Counted from the first letter of the stretch, positions 47,449-59,121 are shown. The stretch is DNA of 59,287 bases from Metabacillus litoralis (GCF_007994985.1 NZ_VOQF01000020.1:1-59287), one strand, 5' to 3'. Program-made: numbers and translations. Notes: generated by a model from the sequence alone, not told the origin.

Positions 47449-47640
47449 GTGCTTAGAAAGCTACTTATGACAATCAGTTCTAGTTTTCTTTCTTTGAGTA
47501 AGATAAGAGCGGATGATGTTCTATTTTATATAAAATTAGTACAATGGTTTTTCTAGATAGGGGTATAAAGGAACTTTATGATAAAATGAAGTTGTATGGA
47601 AAGACATACATAATAGAACAATAATAAAGTGGTGATTACT

Positions 47641-48408
47641 GTGATTCTTGTATTGGACGTTGGTAATACAAATACCGTTTTAGGGGTATATGAAAATGAT
47701 GATTTAAAACATCATTGGAGAATAGAAACAAGTAGAAATAAAACAGAAGATGAGTTTGGTATTATAATAAAAAATTTATTTGAACATGTTGGGCTTGCTT
47801 TTGATCAAGTTGATGGAATTATTATATCGTCTGTTGTTCCTCCGATTATGTTTGCTCTAGAAAGAATGTGTGTGAAGTATTTTTCTATAAAACCACTTGT
47901 GGTAGGTCCAGGAATAAAAACAGGGCTGAATATAAAATACGAAAACCCACGCGAAGTTGGTGCTGACCGAATTGTTAATGCAGTAGCAGGTATTCAAGAT
48001 TATGGTAGTCCGCTCATAATTGTCGACTTCGGAACAGCAACTACTTACTGTTATATTAATGAAGACAAACAATATATGGGTGGTGCAATTGCTCCTGGGA
48101 TAAATATCTCAACAGAGGCACTTTATTCAAGAGCAGCTAAATTACCACGAATTGAAATTTCCCGACCAGATCATATTATCGGGAAAAATACAGTTAGCGC
48201 GATGCAGGCTGGGATATTATATGGTTATGTAGGTCAGGTAGAGGGAATTGTTAAGAGAATGAAAGACCACTCAAATCATGCTCCAAAGGTTATAGCAACA
48301 GGTGGTTTAGCAAATCTAATCGCGAAAGAATCTGATAGTATCGATATTGTTGACCCGTTTTTAACATTAAGAGGACTACAACTTATATACGAAAGAAACA
48401 CTAATTGA
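47641..48408 (+). CDS. coaX: Type III pantothenate kinase
   Basis: CoaX phosphorylates pantothenate, the first step to coenzyme A, and is not inhibited by CoA. The 255-residue protein has the ATP site [15 protein letters not shown] near residues 3-17, [12 protein letters not shown] near 66-77, the pantothenate site [11 protein letters not shown] near 105-115 and VDFGTATT near 127-134. GTG 47641 is chosen over the in-frame GTG at 47629, because AAAGTGGTGA lies before it and it fits the family. hslO follows after 40 bases. Confidence 0.95.
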   Translation: MILVLDVGNTNTVLGVYENDDLKHHWRIETSRNKTEDEFGIIIKNLFEHVGLAFDQVDGIIISSVVPPIMFALERMCVKYFSIKPLVVGPGIKTGLNIKYENPREVGADRIVNAVAGIQDYGSPLIIVDFGTATTYCYINEDKQYMGGAIAPGINISTEALYSRAAKLPRIEISRPDHIIGKNTVSAMQAGILYGYVGQVEGIVKRMKDHSNHAPKVIATGGLANLIAKESDSIDIVDPFLTLRGLQLIYERNTN

Positions 48409-48448
48409 TGAAGTAACTATCAACGGGCTTGGAAGGAGATTTAACAGC

Positions 48449-49324
48449 ATGGATTATTTAATAAAAGCTCTTGCATATAATGATCAAGTAAGAGCCTATG
48501 CAACTAGAACAACAGATACAGTAGCAGAGGCACAAAGAAGACATCAAACTTGGCCAACAGCTTCTGCTGCTTTAGGACGTTCAATGACAGCTGGTGTCAT
48601 GCTAGGTTCTATGCTAAAAGGTGATGCAAAGTTAACGATAAAAATTGAAGGTGGAGGTCCTTTAGGTCCTATCCTTGTTGACAGTAATTCCAAAGGTGAG
48701 GTAAGGGGATATGTGACAAATCCTCAAACGCATTTTGATTTAAATGATAAAGGAAAACTAGATGTAGCTAGAGCAGTAGGGACAGAAGGGAATTTAACAG
48801 TTGTTAAAGATTTAGGTTTGAAAGACCACTTCTCTGGGCAAGTACCGATTGTATCTGGTGAATTAGGTGAAGATTTTACATATTATTTAGTAACATCAGA
48901 ACAAATCCCTTCTTCAGTTGGAGTAGGAGTATTAGTGAATCCTGATAATACAATCTTAGCTTCCGGTGGATTTATAATTCAATTATTACCTGGTGCTGAA
49001 GAAGATACAATAACAAAAATTGAACAAAGATTAAGTACAATTGAACCGATCTCAAGATTAATTCAGCGAGGTTTAACTCCTGAAGAAATACTAGAAGAAG
49101 TTCTTGGTGAGGGAAATGTTAGGATTTTAGACAAGCAACCTGTCCATTTTAAATGTCAATGTTCAAAAGAACGAATTGAAAATGCAATTGTTAGTTTAGG
49201 GACAGAGGAAATACAGGCAATGATTGATGAAGATGGCCAAGCAGAAGCACAGTGCCACTTTTGTAATGAGTTATACCATCTTAATAGACAAGACTTAGAA
49301 GAATTAAAGAGAGCAGCAGAATAA
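48449..49324 (+). CDS. hslO: Redox-regulated chaperone Hsp33
   Basis: Hsp33 is a holdase switched on by oxidation and heat. The 291-residue protein carries the zinc-binding redox switch at the C terminus: KCQCSKER near residues 236-243 (CxC) and CHFCNELY near 269-276 (CxxC). The N-terminal chaperone domain includes [23 protein letters not shown] 48449 follows GGAAGGAG. It lies with coaX and the foldase gene that follows. Confidence 0.96.
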   Translation: MDYLIKALAYNDQVRAYATRTTDTVAEAQRRHQTWPTASAALGRSMTAGVMLGSMLKGDAKLTIKIEGGGPLGPILVDSNSKGEVRGYVTNPQTHFDLNDKGKLDVARAVGTEGNLTVVKDLGLKDHFSGQVPIVSGELGEDFTYYLVTSEQIPSSVGVGVLVNPDNTILASGGFIIQLLPGAEEDTITKIEQRLSTIEPISRLIQRGLTPEEILEEVLGEGNVRILDKQPVHFKCQCSKERIENAIVSLGTEEIQAMIDEDGQAEAQCHFCNELYHLNRQDLEELKRAAE

Positions 49325-49354
49325 TACTTTTGCTATTTGTGGGAGTTGGAAGAG

Positions 49355-50260
49355 TTGGCTAGTAAAACACTATGGGTGATCATTTTTAGCTTGGTTATCA
49401 CAAACTGCGTGACAATAGGCTATTTTACTTCGAAAAATCAAGGGCAAGGAGCCATCCCTGTATCATCAAGTGATGATGAACAGAATGAGGTAATTGCAAC
49501 AATTGGAGAAGAAACAATAACTAGAGATCAATGGATGAACAAACTAGAAGAGCAATTTGGACAAGAAACTTTAAAAGAATTGGTGAATCTACATGTAGTA
49601 GAGGAACTTGCTGAAAAATATGAAATAACAGTTTCTGATGAAATCATTCAACGCGAATTGGCTGTTTATAAATCAATGTATAATTCTTTAGATGAAGAAC
49701 AGTTTGGGAACGAACAAAATTGGGAGCAACAAATTCGTTATAGCATCTTATTAGAAGAATTATTAACACGTGATGCTTCTGTTTCAGAAGAAGAGATAAA
49801 GAAGTTCTATGATAGCAATAAAGAGTTATATGATATAGATGAAACATTTCATTTATCTCATATTATCGTAAAGTCAGAAAAAGAAGCTAATATGGTGATT
49901 GAAGAATTAAATGGAGGTTCAAGTTTTGAAGCTCTTGCTCTAGAAGTCTCAACTGATGAGTTTACAGCAAATCAGGGAGGAGATATCGGATTTATCTCTA
50001 CTAATAATGAATATGTACCTGGTGCTTATTTAGAAGAAGCTTCAAGCCTTGATAAAGGGGAATGGAGTGGCGCAATTAAAGTGGACACAGGTTATGCGGT
50101 TATCATGCTTCATGAAAAAATCGAGGGTAAAGCTTACACCTATGATGATGTGAAGAGTCAAATTCGTAGACAAATTGCATTAGAGCAGATGGAAGGCTCA
50201 GTTTCAGTCGATCCTTTATGGGATGAAATAGGAGTTACTTGGTTTTACGAAAATAAGTAA
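49355..50260 (+). CDS. yacD: PrsA-like parvulin peptidyl-prolyl isomerase YacD
   Basis: A 301-residue membrane-anchored foldase related to PrsA. One N-terminal hydrophobic segment (TLWVIIFSLVITNCVTIGYF, about 5-24) is followed by a SurA-like helical region and a parvulin domain (about 160-255, with LSHIIVKSEKEANMVIEEL, then GGDIGFI and GYAVIMLHEK). The Cys in ITNCVT lacks a good lipobox. TTG 49355 fits B. subtilis YacD and has GGGAG 9 bases upstream; TTG 49337 and 49346 are alternatives. Its clients are unknown. Confidence 0.85.
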   Translation: MASKTLWVIIFSLVITNCVTIGYFTSKNQGQGAIPVSSSDDEQNEVIATIGEETITRDQWMNKLEEQFGQETLKELVNLHVVEELAEKYEITVSDEIIQRELAVYKSMYNSLDEEQFGNEQNWEQQIRYSILLEELLTRDASVSEEEIKKFYDSNKELYDIDETFHLSHIIVKSEKEANMVIEELNGGSSFEALALEVSTDEFTANQGGDIGFISTNNEYVPGAYLEEASSLDKGEWSGAIKVDTGYAVIMLHEKIEGKAYTYDDVKSQIRRQIALEQMEGSVSVDPLWDEIGVTWFYENK

Positions 50261-50267
50261 TAAATCT

Positions 50268-50430
50268 AGGTTGTTTTCATAAACTTTGTCGCTTTTACTA
50301 ATTTGAAGAAAACAGTACTGTATAAAGTCTAGAGGCATCTTTTCTTTCTAGAATAGATCTTTTATATGAAAAAAATTTCTTACTAACAGGAAATTAGGTT
50401 CATAAGCAACAATCTTTCAGAAAAGAGCCT
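50268..50430. mobile_element. MITE-like repeat, copy 4
   Basis: Left end AGGTTGTTTTCATAAACTTT then GTCGCTTTTA; right end on the other strand AGGCTCTTTTCTGAAAGATT then GTTGCTTA. These give about 28 bp imperfect terminal inverted repeats. TAAAT occurs on both edges (50261-50265 and 50430-50434), a possible target duplication. There is no ORF. Confidence 0.8.
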
Positions 50431-50458
50431 AAATGTAAGGTAAAGTGAGTAAAATGTT

Positions 50459-50487
50459 TTGACAATTATGAAAGAAATTGCTATATT
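50459..50487 (+). promoter_or_regulatory. Sigma-A promoter of cysK
   Basis: TTGACA (50459-50464) and TATATT (50482-50487) are 17 bp apart, 46 bases before the cysK ATG. Confidence 0.8.
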
Positions 50488-50532
50488 ACTTATAAATCCA
50501 ATGAAATTACTCGGGATAGGGGAGGAACTTAG

Positions 50533-51456
50533 ATGTCACGCGTAGCAAATTCTATACATGAACTTATAGGAGAAACACCAATCGTAAAGCTAAACAGACT
50601 TGTAGATGATAATAGTGCAGATGTTTATTTAAAGCTGGAGTTTATGAACCCAGGAAGCAGTGTTAAAGATCGTATCGGTCTTGCAATGATTGAAGCTGCT
50701 GAACAAAAGGGCGATTTAAAACCAGGTGACACAATTATTGAACCAACTAGTGGAAATACTGGTATTGGTTTAGCGATGGTTGCTGCAGCAAAAGGCATTA
50801 AAGCAATCTTAGTTATGCCTGATACAATGAGTATGGAACGTAGAAATCTTCTTCGTGCATATGGTGCAGAATTAGTTCTTACACCAGGTTCTGAAGGTAT
50901 GGGTGGAGCAATTCGTAAAGCTGAAGAGCTTTCAAAAGAACATGGATACTTTATGCCTCAACAATTTAAAAATGAAGCAAATCCAGAGGTTCACCGTTTA
51001 ACAACTGGTAAAGAAATTGTTTCACAAATGGGTGATCAATTAGATGCCTTTGTATCTGGTATTGGTACAGGTGGTACAATCACTGGTGCTGGATCAGTTT
51101 TAAAAGAGAATTATTCAGATATTAAGATATATGCAGTAGAGCCAACAGATTCACCAGTTCTTTCAGGTGGAAAACCAGGTCCTCATAAAATCCAAGGTAT
51201 TGGTGCAGGATTTGTTCCAGATATCCTTAATACTAACGTGTATGATGAAGTTATTACTGTTAAAAATGAAGAAGCATTTGAAACAGCAAGAAGAGCTGCT
51301 AAAGAAGAGGGTATTCTTGGTGGGATTTCATCTGGTGCAGCGATTTTTGCAGCGTTAAAGGTTGCTAAAGAGCTTGGAAAAGGTAAAAAAGTCTTGGCTG
51401 TTATTCCAAGTAATGGTGAGCGTTACTTAAGTACTCCGTTATATCAATTTGATTGA
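50533..51456 (+). CDS. cysK: Cysteine synthase A (O-acetylserine thiol-lyase)
   Basis: CysK makes cysteine from O-acetylserine and sulfide; in Bacillus it also controls the CymR repressor. The 307-residue PLP enzyme has [20 protein letters not shown] with the PLP lysine near residue 44, [10 protein letters not shown] near 72-81, [12 protein letters not shown] near 176-187 and a C-terminal [13 protein letters not shown] 50533 follows GGGGAGG. It has its own promoter and a terminator. Confidence 0.97.
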   Translation: MSRVANSIHELIGETPIVKLNRLVDDNSADVYLKLEFMNPGSSVKDRIGLAMIEAAEQKGDLKPGDTIIEPTSGNTGIGLAMVAAAKGIKAILVMPDTMSMERRNLLRAYGAELVLTPGSEGMGGAIRKAEELSKEHGYFMPQQFKNEANPEVHRLTTGKEIVSQMGDQLDAFVSGIGTGGTITGAGSVLKENYSDIKIYAVEPTDSPVLSGGKPGPHKIQGIGAGFVPDILNTNVYDEVITVKNEEAFETARRAAKEEGILGGISSGAAIFAALKVAKELGKGKKVLAVIPSNGERYLSTPLYQFD

Positions 51457-51471
51457 TTTCATACATGAAAG

Positions 51472-51503
51472 AGAGAGGTTTGACTTTGTCAGCCTCTTTT
51501 TTT
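51472..51503 (+). terminator. Terminator of cysK
   Basis: GAGAGGTTTGAC pairs with GTCAGCCTCTTT, with a T run behind it. Confidence 0.75.
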
Positions 51504-51614
51504 ATTCGAAAAGTTTAAAAGTTTGTATTTTCTACATGTAAAAAGTAAATTAATATGTTATCTTCATTACATTTATGTAAAATGGTAGTAAGAGTTTTAA
51601 AGGAGAGATAACAG

Positions 51615-53027
51615 ATGCACCAAAGAAGAACTTCGTTAAGCATACAGTTTGACTATGAAGGTAACTTTTTTGATCAATATAAATATTTATCTAAGAATGA
51701 AAAGGAACATGCCTTTTTGGAAAGTGCTCGTGGTGGAAGGTATAGTATAGCGGGAATTAATCCATTTGCATCTGTTAAGGGTAAGGGTGAAACACTTACT
51801 ATTATCGATAAAGGTGAAAGAAAGATTATGAGTGGAAAACCACTTGATCTTTTTAGAGAATGGTTTAGTCAATATTATACAAAGCCAGATCCGGCTCTAC
51901 CGGATTTTCAAGGTGGAGCAATAGGTTTTATTAGCTATGATTGTGTAAGGCATTTTGAAAAGTTACCTGTAGTTGCTAACGATGATTTGGAAACACCGGA
52001 TCTATATTTCTTGCTATTTGATGATGTTGCCGTATATGATCATCAAACGTCAAAACTATGGCTAATTACACATTACTATAATGAACAGGATCTTACAAAG
52101 GCACAAGACAGATTACAGGAACTGAAGAAAGACTGGACAAGTGTGATAAAAGGTGATGAAGCATTTCTTAAGCCTGATATTTCAACACATACACCCGTTA
52201 CCTTTTCAAAAGAAGCCTTTAAAAAGGCTGTTGAAGCAATTAAAGAATATATCTCTCAAGGTGATGTATTCCAAGTGAACCTTTCTGTTAGACAGCATTT
52301 CCAATTAGAGAATGCTCCCATAAAAATATATGAAACACTACGGAAAATAAATCCATCACCTTATATGGCATATCTGCATTTTCCTGAGTTTCAAATTGTT
52401 AGTGGTTCACCAGAACTTTTAGTGAAAAAACAAGGGGGTTCAGTCAGCACGCGTCCTATTGCTGGAACAAGATCTAGGGGTAGAGATGAAGAGGAAGACA
52501 ATAAGCTAGCAAACGAATTAATACAGAATGAAAAAGAAAGAGCAGAGCACGTTATGCTTGTTGATCTAGAACGTAATGATCTTGGCAGGGTTTGTGAATA
52601 TGGGACTGTTCATGTTAATGAATTTATGGTTATTGAAAAGTATTCCCATGTGATGCATATCGTTTCGAATGTTCAAGGGAAATTAAAAAATGAAGCAAAT
52701 TATGCAGATGTTATCAAAGCGACCTTTCCAGGTGGTACAATAACAGGAGCACCAAAAGTAAGAACGATGGAAATTATCGAAGAATTAGAACCAACAAGAC
52801 GAGGGATCTATACAGGGTCAATAGGCTGGATTGGTTTTGATGAAAATATGGAGCTAAATATTGTTATTCGTACATTATTTGCTAAAGATGGTATTGGGTA
52901 TGTTCAATCTGGTGCTGGAATTGTTATCGATTCTAATCCGGATTATGAATATAAAGAGTCCTTAAAGAAAGCAAGGGCTTTAGTTAAAGCAATTGAGTTG
53001 AGTAAAGAAGAGAAAATTTTAGGCTGA
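51615..53027 (+). CDS. pabB: Aminodeoxychorismate synthase component I
   Basis: PabB, with the glutaminase PabA, makes 4-amino-4-deoxychorismate for p-aminobenzoate and folate. The 470-residue protein of the anthranilate synthase I fold shows [16 protein letters not shown] near 101-116, [20 protein letters not shown] near 246-265, [12 protein letters not shown] near 277-288 and [20 protein letters not shown] near 374-393. PIAGT is the PabB form of the motif. ATG 51615 follows AAGGAGAG. It leads the folate operon; pabA starts about 10 bases later. Confidence 0.95.
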   Translation: MHQRRTSLSIQFDYEGNFFDQYKYLSKNEKEHAFLESARGGRYSIAGINPFASVKGKGETLTIIDKGERKIMSGKPLDLFREWFSQYYTKPDPALPDFQGGAIGFISYDCVRHFEKLPVVANDDLETPDLYFLLFDDVAVYDHQTSKLWLITHYYNEQDLTKAQDRLQELKKDWTSVIKGDEAFLKPDISTHTPVTFSKEAFKKAVEAIKEYISQGDVFQVNLSVRQHFQLENAPIKIYETLRKINPSPYMAYLHFPEFQIVSGSPELLVKKQGGSVSTRPIAGTRSRGRDEEEDNKLANELIQNEKERAEHVMLVDLERNDLGRVCEYGTVHVNEFMVIEKYSHVMHIVSNVQGKLKNEANYADVIKATFPGGTITGAPKVRTMEIIEELEPTRRGIYTGSIGWIGFDENMELNIVIRTLFAKDGIGYVQSGAGIVIDSNPDYEYKESLKKARALVKAIELSKEEKILG

Positions 53028-53037
53028 GGTGAGTATA

Positions 53038-53622
53038 GTGATTTTAATGATTGATAATTATGATTCTTTTACGTTTAATTTAGTACAGTATTTAGGTGAA
53101 CTTGGTGAAGAGTTGATGGTAAAGCGAAATGATGAAATAACAATTTCAGAAATTGAACAGTTGAACCCACAATTTTTAATGATATCACCTGGACCTTGTA
53201 GTCCAAATGAAGCAGGCATAAGCATGGAAGCTATAGAATACTTTGCAGGTAAGATTCCGATTTTTGGTGTGTGTCTTGGCCACCAATCAATTGCACAGGT
53301 GTTTGGTGGAGATGTAATTCGTGCTGAACGTTTGATGCATGGAAAAACATCAGAAATTAATCATAATGGTGAAACAATTTTTAAAAACATGGAAAACCCA
53401 TTTACAGCAACGAGATATCATTCTCTTATTGTTAAAAATGAAACACTTCCCGATTGTTTAGAAGTTACCGCATGGACAGATGAAAATGAGATTATGGCCA
53501 TACGTCATAAATCATTACCTATTGAAGGAGTTCAATTTCATCCAGAATCTATTATGACTTCTTTTGGAAAAGATCTATTAAAGAATTTTATTGATCAATA
53601 TAAATTAGTAGAAAAGAGCTAA
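53038..53622 (+). CDS. pabA: Aminodeoxychorismate/anthranilate synthase glutaminase component
   Basis: PabA supplies ammonia from glutamine to PabB, and in B. subtilis also to TrpE. The 194-residue class I amidotransferase shows [32 protein letters not shown] near 48-59, the nucleophile in [16 protein letters not shown] near 76-91, and the catalytic HPE in [11 protein letters not shown] near 167-177. GTG 53038 is chosen over GTG 53029 because GAGGTGAG precedes it and it matches B. subtilis PabA. pabC begins 4 bases later. Confidence 0.95.
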   Translation: MILMIDNYDSFTFNLVQYLGELGEELMVKRNDEITISEIEQLNPQFLMISPGPCSPNEAGISMEAIEYFAGKIPIFGVCLGHQSIAQVFGGDVIRAERLMHGKTSEINHNGETIFKNMENPFTATRYHSLIVKNETLPDCLEVTAWTDENEIMAIRHKSLPIEGVQFHPESIMTSFGKDLLKNFIDQYKLVEKS

Positions 53623-53626
53623 TTCC

Positions 53627-54487
53627 GTGTATATATATATAAATTCACATTATGTAAAGGATATAGAAGCCACGATTTCTCCATTTGATCATGGCTTTCT
53701 TTATGGGCTAGGTGTTTTTGAAACATTTAGAGTTTATAAAGGGTTTCCTTTCCTGTTAGAAGATCATTTAAAAAGACTTCAATCAGCAGTGGATGAATTA
53801 GGTATTCATTATCAAATCAATTTTGATGAAATAATGGAAATCCTTCAAAAATTATTGAAGCTTAATCAATGTCATGATGAAGATGTAACAGTACGTTTGA
53901 ATATTTCAGCAGGAAATGGTGAGGTAGGAAAGCTTCTTCAAACTTATGATAAACCAAATCTTCTCTGTTTCTTAAGGAAAGCCCCGCCTTTAAATAACGA
54001 TGAAAAAGACGTTGTCCTCCTTGAAATTCCAAGAAACACTCCAGAAGGAACCTTTCGACTAAAGTCACACCATTATTTAAACAATATTTTAGGAAAACGA
54101 GAAATTAGGGAGGCACCTGAAAAAGAGGGGTTATTTTTAACTGCAAATGGATTTGTTGCAGAAGGTATTGTATCAAACGTTTTTTGGGTTAAAAACAACT
54201 CTGTTTATACTCCGGCAGTTGAAACAGGGATTCTTAACGGAATAACTAGGCAGTTTATTATAAAGTGCTTAGAAAATCTTGATATAGATGTAAGTGAAGG
54301 TTTTTATACAAAGAAACAAATGTTCGAAGCTGAGGAGGTTATCCTAACAAATTCTTCTCAAGAGATAATAGCAGTGAAAAAAGTAGATGATCATATTTTT
54401 GACGGTAATGAAGGAACAATTGTAAAAAAGTTAAGGGACTTGTATGATCATTATAGGAAAACACTATTAAGTAAAGATGAGTTATAA
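53627..54487 (+). CDS. pabC: 4-amino-4-deoxychorismate lyase
   Basis: PabC releases pyruvate from aminodeoxychorismate to give p-aminobenzoate. The 286-residue fold-type IV PLP enzyme has FDHGFLYGLGVFETFRVYKG near residues 20-39, the PLP lysine in RLKSHHYLNNIL near 145, and GFVAEGIVSNVFWVKN near 176-191 (E in the active site). The GTG at 53627 has only a weak ribosome site, so translation probably depends on coupling to pabA. The end is close to folP. Confidence 0.93.
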   Translation: MYIYINSHYVKDIEATISPFDHGFLYGLGVFETFRVYKGFPFLLEDHLKRLQSAVDELGIHYQINFDEIMEILQKLLKLNQCHDEDVTVRLNISAGNGEVGKLLQTYDKPNLLCFLRKAPPLNNDEKDVVLLEIPRNTPEGTFRLKSHHYLNNILGKREIREAPEKEGLFLTANGFVAEGIVSNVFWVKNNSVYTPAVETGILNGITRQFIIKCLENLDIDVSEGFYTKKQMFEAEEVILTNSSQEIIAVKKVDDHIFDGNEGTIVKKLRDLYDHYRKTLLSKDEL

Positions 54488-54503
54488 AGGGCTGAAGAAG
54501 AGG

Positions 54504-55358
54504 ATGAGAGTAAGTACTAACAAACAGCGTCATATAAAATGTGGTAAATATTCCTTGAATATTGAAGAAAAGACATTGGTAATGGGTATTTTAAATATAA
54601 CACCGGACTCCTTCTCTGACGGAGGAAATTATATAGATCTTGAATTGGCCATTTATCATGCGAAAGAAATGGTTAAAAACGGTGCAGATATAATTGATAT
54701 TGGCGGGGAATCAACCAGACCTGGATCTAAGGCAGTTTCTATAGATGATGAATTGGCAAGAGTAATCCCTGTAATTGATAAGCTATCAAAGGAATTGGAT
54801 GTACCAATTTCGATTGATACTTATAAAGCGGAAGTTGCAAAGCAAGCTATTGAAGCAGGTGCTTCGATTATCAATGACGTTTGGGGAGCAAAGGCAGATC
54901 CTGAAATGGCGAATATAGCAGCATTATATAACGTGCCAATTATTCTTATGCATAATCGCCATGATCGAAATTATGATCAGCTTATTCCGGATATGATTGT
55001 TGATTTGCTTGAATCAGTTAATATCGCTAAAAAGGCTGGAGTGACAGATGATAAAATCATTCTTGATCCCGGGATTGGGTTTGCCAAAACAATAAATGAT
55101 AACCTTGATGTTATGCGGAATTTGGATGCATTTACTCATCTGGGATACCCGGTGCTTTTAGGAACCTCTAGAAAATCCTTTATCGGAAATATTTTGGATT
55201 TGCCACCAAATGAACGAGTGGAAGGTACTGGTGCTACTATTTGTTTAGGTATAGAAAAAGGATGTCATATTATCAGAATTCATGATGTGTTAGAGATGTC
55301 AAGGATGGCTAGAATGATGGATGCTATGCTAGGGAAAGGGGATGGAGGTCATCGATAA
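54504..55358 (+). CDS. folP: Dihydropteroate synthase
   Basis: FolP joins p-aminobenzoate to hydroxymethyl-dihydropterin diphosphate; it is the sulfonamide target (sul in B. subtilis). The 284-residue TIM-barrel protein shows MGILNITPDSFSDGG near 27-41, GADIIDIGGESTRPGSK near 61-77, ASIINDVWGA near 118-127 and a C-terminal IRIHDV. ATG 54504 is preferred over ATG 54477, which would overlap pabC. Its 3' end overlaps folB by 17 bases. Confidence 0.95.
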   Translation: MRVSTNKQRHIKCGKYSLNIEEKTLVMGILNITPDSFSDGGNYIDLELAIYHAKEMVKNGADIIDIGGESTRPGSKAVSIDDELARVIPVIDKLSKELDVPISIDTYKAEVAKQAIEAGASIINDVWGAKADPEMANIAALYNVPIILMHNRHDRNYDQLIPDMIVDLLESVNIAKKAGVTDDKIILDPGIGFAKTINDNLDVMRNLDAFTHLGYPVLLGTSRKSFIGNILDLPPNERVEGTGATICLGIEKGCHIIRIHDVLEMSRMARMMDAMLGKGDGGHR

Positions 55359-55713
55359 AATTTATGTTGATGGAATGGAATTCTATGGCTACCATGGAGT
55401 TTTTAAGGAAGAAACTAAATTAGGGCAACGTTTTAGAGTAGATCTTACAGTTGAGTTGGATTTGCAAAAAGCCGGAGAACAAGATGATCTAGATCAAACG
55501 ATTAATTATGCCTCACTTTATAAATGTTGTAAGAGCATTGTTGAAGGTGAACCATATAAGTTAGTTGAAGCTGTTGCTGAAAATATAGCTAAAAAAATTT
55601 TAATAAAATTTACAGCTGTGCATTATTGTACGGTAAAGGTAATAAAGCCAGATCCCCCAATACCTGGACATTATAAAGAAGTAGCTGTAGAGATTAAAAG
55701 GGGAAGATCATGA
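55342..55713 (+). CDS. folB: Dihydroneopterin aldolase
   Basis: FolB splits dihydroneopterin to hydroxymethyl-dihydropterin and glycolaldehyde. The 123-residue protein has GMEFYGYHGVFKEETKLGQR with the Glu and Tyr of the pterin pocket, INYASLYK near 54-61 and VKVIKPDPPIPGHYKEVAVE near 99-118 with the catalytic Lys. ATG 55342 follows GGGAAAGGGG. It overlaps folP upstream by 17 bases and folK downstream by four. Confidence 0.94.
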   Translation: MEVIDKIYVDGMEFYGYHGVFKEETKLGQRFRVDLTVELDLQKAGEQDDLDQTINYASLYKCCKSIVEGEPYKLVEAVAENIAKKILIKFTAVHYCTVKVIKPDPPIPGHYKEVAVEIKRGRS

Positions 55714-56237
55714 AACATGATGTTTATCTAGCGCTTGGTTCAAATATAGGAGATCGAGAAAGTTATTTAATAAATGCCATTACAAAAGTGAATAAACATG
55801 ATTTTATTCAGGTAGAAGATATTTCCTCAATTTATGAAACAGATCCAATTGGCTTTACAGATCAAGCGCAATTTTTGAATATGGTTATTAAGGTGAAAAC
55901 TGATTTATCGGCGGTTGCGCTTCTGATTGAATTACAAAAGATAGAAAAAGAATTAGACCGAAAACGCGAAGTGAAATGGGGACCAAGAACGTTAGACCTT
56001 GACATTTTACTGTTTAATAATGAAAATATTGAAGCAGAAGAACTTATTGTTCCTCACCCAAGAATGCATGAAAGAGCATTTGTGTTAATTCCTTTATATG
56101 AATTAGACAAAACTGTTAGCATTCCTACTTTAGATCAACCAATAAAAACAATCATAGATCAATTACATGATAAAGAAGGAGTCCGAATATGGAAGCAGAA
56201 AAATGGGGTAGACGTATTCGCGCTTTTAGAAAATTAA
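55710..56237 (+). CDS. folK: Hydroxymethyl-dihydropteridine pyrophosphokinase
   Basis: FolK adds diphosphate from ATP to hydroxymethyl-dihydropterin, making the FolP substrate. The 175-residue protein shows VYLALGSNIGDRESYL near residues 5-20, YETDPIGFTDQAQFLNMV near 43-60 and RKREVKWGPRTLDLDILLFN near 86-105 with the two catalytic Asp. ATG 55710 overlaps the folB stop (ATGA). Its last 49 bases overlap yazB in another frame. Confidence 0.95.
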   Translation: MKHDVYLALGSNIGDRESYLINAITKVNKHDFIQVEDISSIYETDPIGFTDQAQFLNMVIKVKTDLSAVALLIELQKIEKELDRKREVKWGPRTLDLDILLFNNENIEAEELIVPHPRMHERAFVLIPLYELDKTVSIPTLDQPIKTIIDQLHDKEGVRIWKQKNGVDVFALLEN

Positions 56238-56392
56238 AAGGCTTTACCCAAGAAAGTTTTGCGAAAGATCTTGGGGTTTCTGTTTCTGTATTAGGAGAAA
56301 TAGAAAGAGGCAACCGTGAACCCAATGAACAATTTATTCAAGATGTAGCTAAAGCTCTTAATGTATCTGTTGAAGAGCTTACCCCGAATTAA
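56189..56392 (+). CDS. yazB: Xre-family helix-turn-helix protein YazB
   Basis: A 67-residue single-domain DNA-binding protein (cro/C1 HTH): RIRAFRKLKGFTQESFAKDL, then GVSVSVLGEIERGNREPN. B. subtilis YazB sits in the same place with the same overlap of folK. Its targets are unknown; it may autoregulate or control the folate operon. ATG 56189 follows AAGGAG inside folK. dusB begins 24 bases later. Confidence 0.9.
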   Translation: MEAEKWGRRIRAFRKLKGFTQESFAKDLGVSVSVLGEIERGNREPNEQFIQDVAKALNVSVEELTPN

Positions 56393-56415
56393 GAAAAGAT
56401 TGGAGGTTAAAATTT

Positions 56416-57417
56416 TTGTTTAATATTGGTGATATACAATTGAAAAATAGAGTCGTGTTAGCACCTATGGCAGGCGTATGTAATGCAGCCTTTCGACTAA
56501 CGGTTAAAGAATTTGGTGCAGGCCTTGTTTGTGCAGAGATGGTTAGTGATAAGGCGATTTTATTAAATAATGCTAGAACCATGGGTATGCTGTATATAGA
56601 TGAAAGAGAAAAGCCTTTGAGTCTACAAATCTTTGGTGGTGAAAAGGATACATTAGTTGAAGCTGCTAGATTTGTTGATAAAAACACAACAGCTGATATT
56701 ATTGATATAAACATGGGGTGTCCTGTGCCGAAGATTACAAAATGTGATGCAGGTGCAAAATGGTTATTAGATCCAAATAAGATTTATGATATGGTATCTG
56801 CTGTAGTAGAAGCTGTAGACAAACCAGTAACTGTTAAAATGCGTATGGGCTGGGATGATGATCATATTTATGCAGTGAAAAATGCTCAGGCAATCGAACG
56901 TGCTGGTGGTAAGGCTGTAGCACTTCATGGTCGTACTCGTGTACAAATGTATGAAGGAACAGCGAATTGGGATATCATTAAAGAAGTTAAGGAAGCTGTT
57001 AACATACCTGTTATTGGTAACGGAGATGTCACTTCACCTCAAGATGCAAAGCGTATGCTTGAAGAAACAGGTGTTGATGGTGTTATGATAGGTCGTGCAG
57101 CTTTAGGGAATCCTTGGATGATTTATCGCACTGTTAAATATTTAGAAACTGGTGAATTAATGGATGAACCAGGAGTTCGTGAAAAGATGGAAGTGTGTAA
57201 ATTACATCTAGACCGCTTAATTGAGCTCAAAAATGAAAACATCGCGGTAAGAGAAATGAGAAAGCATGCTGCATGGTACTTAAAAGGTATCAGAGGTAAT
57301 GCTACAGTAAGAAATGGTATTAACTTAACGAATACAAGAGATGAATTCGTAACTCTAGTAGATGAATTTGTTTTAGAGATAGAAGCTAAACAAGAGAGTG
57401 CTAGTCAAGTTGGCTAA
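56416..57417 (+). CDS. dusB: tRNA-dihydrouridine synthase B
   Basis: DusB reduces uridines in the tRNA D loop with FMN and NADPH. The 333-residue TIM barrel shows VVLAPMAGVCNAAFR near residues 13-27, IDINMGCPVPKITKCDAGA near 96-114 with the catalytic Cys, LHGRTRVQMYEG near 170-181 and GNGDVTSPQDA near 201-211. It starts at TTG 56416 behind TTGGAGG. It sits between yazB and lysS. Confidence 0.94.
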   Translation: MFNIGDIQLKNRVVLAPMAGVCNAAFRLTVKEFGAGLVCAEMVSDKAILLNNARTMGMLYIDEREKPLSLQIFGGEKDTLVEAARFVDKNTTADIIDINMGCPVPKITKCDAGAKWLLDPNKIYDMVSAVVEAVDKPVTVKMRMGWDDDHIYAVKNAQAIERAGGKAVALHGRTRVQMYEGTANWDIIKEVKEAVNIPVIGNGDVTSPQDAKRMLEETGVDGVMIGRAALGNPWMIYRTVKYLETGELMDEPGVREKMEVCKLHLDRLIELKNENIAVREMRKHAAWYLKGIRGNATVRNGINLTNTRDEFVTLVDEFVLEIEAKQESASQVG

Positions 57418-57446
57418 TAACAAGTGACTTGCTGTTTTATGTAGAT

Positions 57447-57473
57447 AAACTGTCAGGGGTACTGGCAGTTTTC
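57447..57473 (+). terminator. Possible terminator between dusB and lysS
   Basis: AACTGTCAG and CTGGCAGTT pair around GGGTA, followed by a short broken T run (TTCTG). The match is moderate. Confidence 0.5.
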
Positions 57474-57490
57474 TGCTAATAATTTGCTAA

Positions 57491-59008
<1,518 letters not shown>

Positions 59009-59012
59009 TAAG

Positions 59013-59047
59013 AAAACCTTTGCTGATAATTGGCAAAGGTTTTTTTA
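59013..59047 (+). terminator. Terminator of lysS
   Basis: AAAACCTTTGC and GCAAAGGTTTT pair around nine bases, followed by T residues. Confidence 0.85.
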
Positions 59048-59092
59048 TTGATAAATTTAGAATGTTATCTGCAATACTTTTTAAAAAAACAC

Positions 59093-59121
59093 TTGCCTAA
59101 GGTTGATCGTGGTGTTATATT
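59093..59121 (+). promoter_or_regulatory. rRNA operon promoter P1
   Basis: TTGCCT (59093-59098) and TATATT (59116-59121) are 17 bp apart. An A/T-rich tract upstream (TTTTTAAAAAAAC) could be an UP element. Confidence 0.65.
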
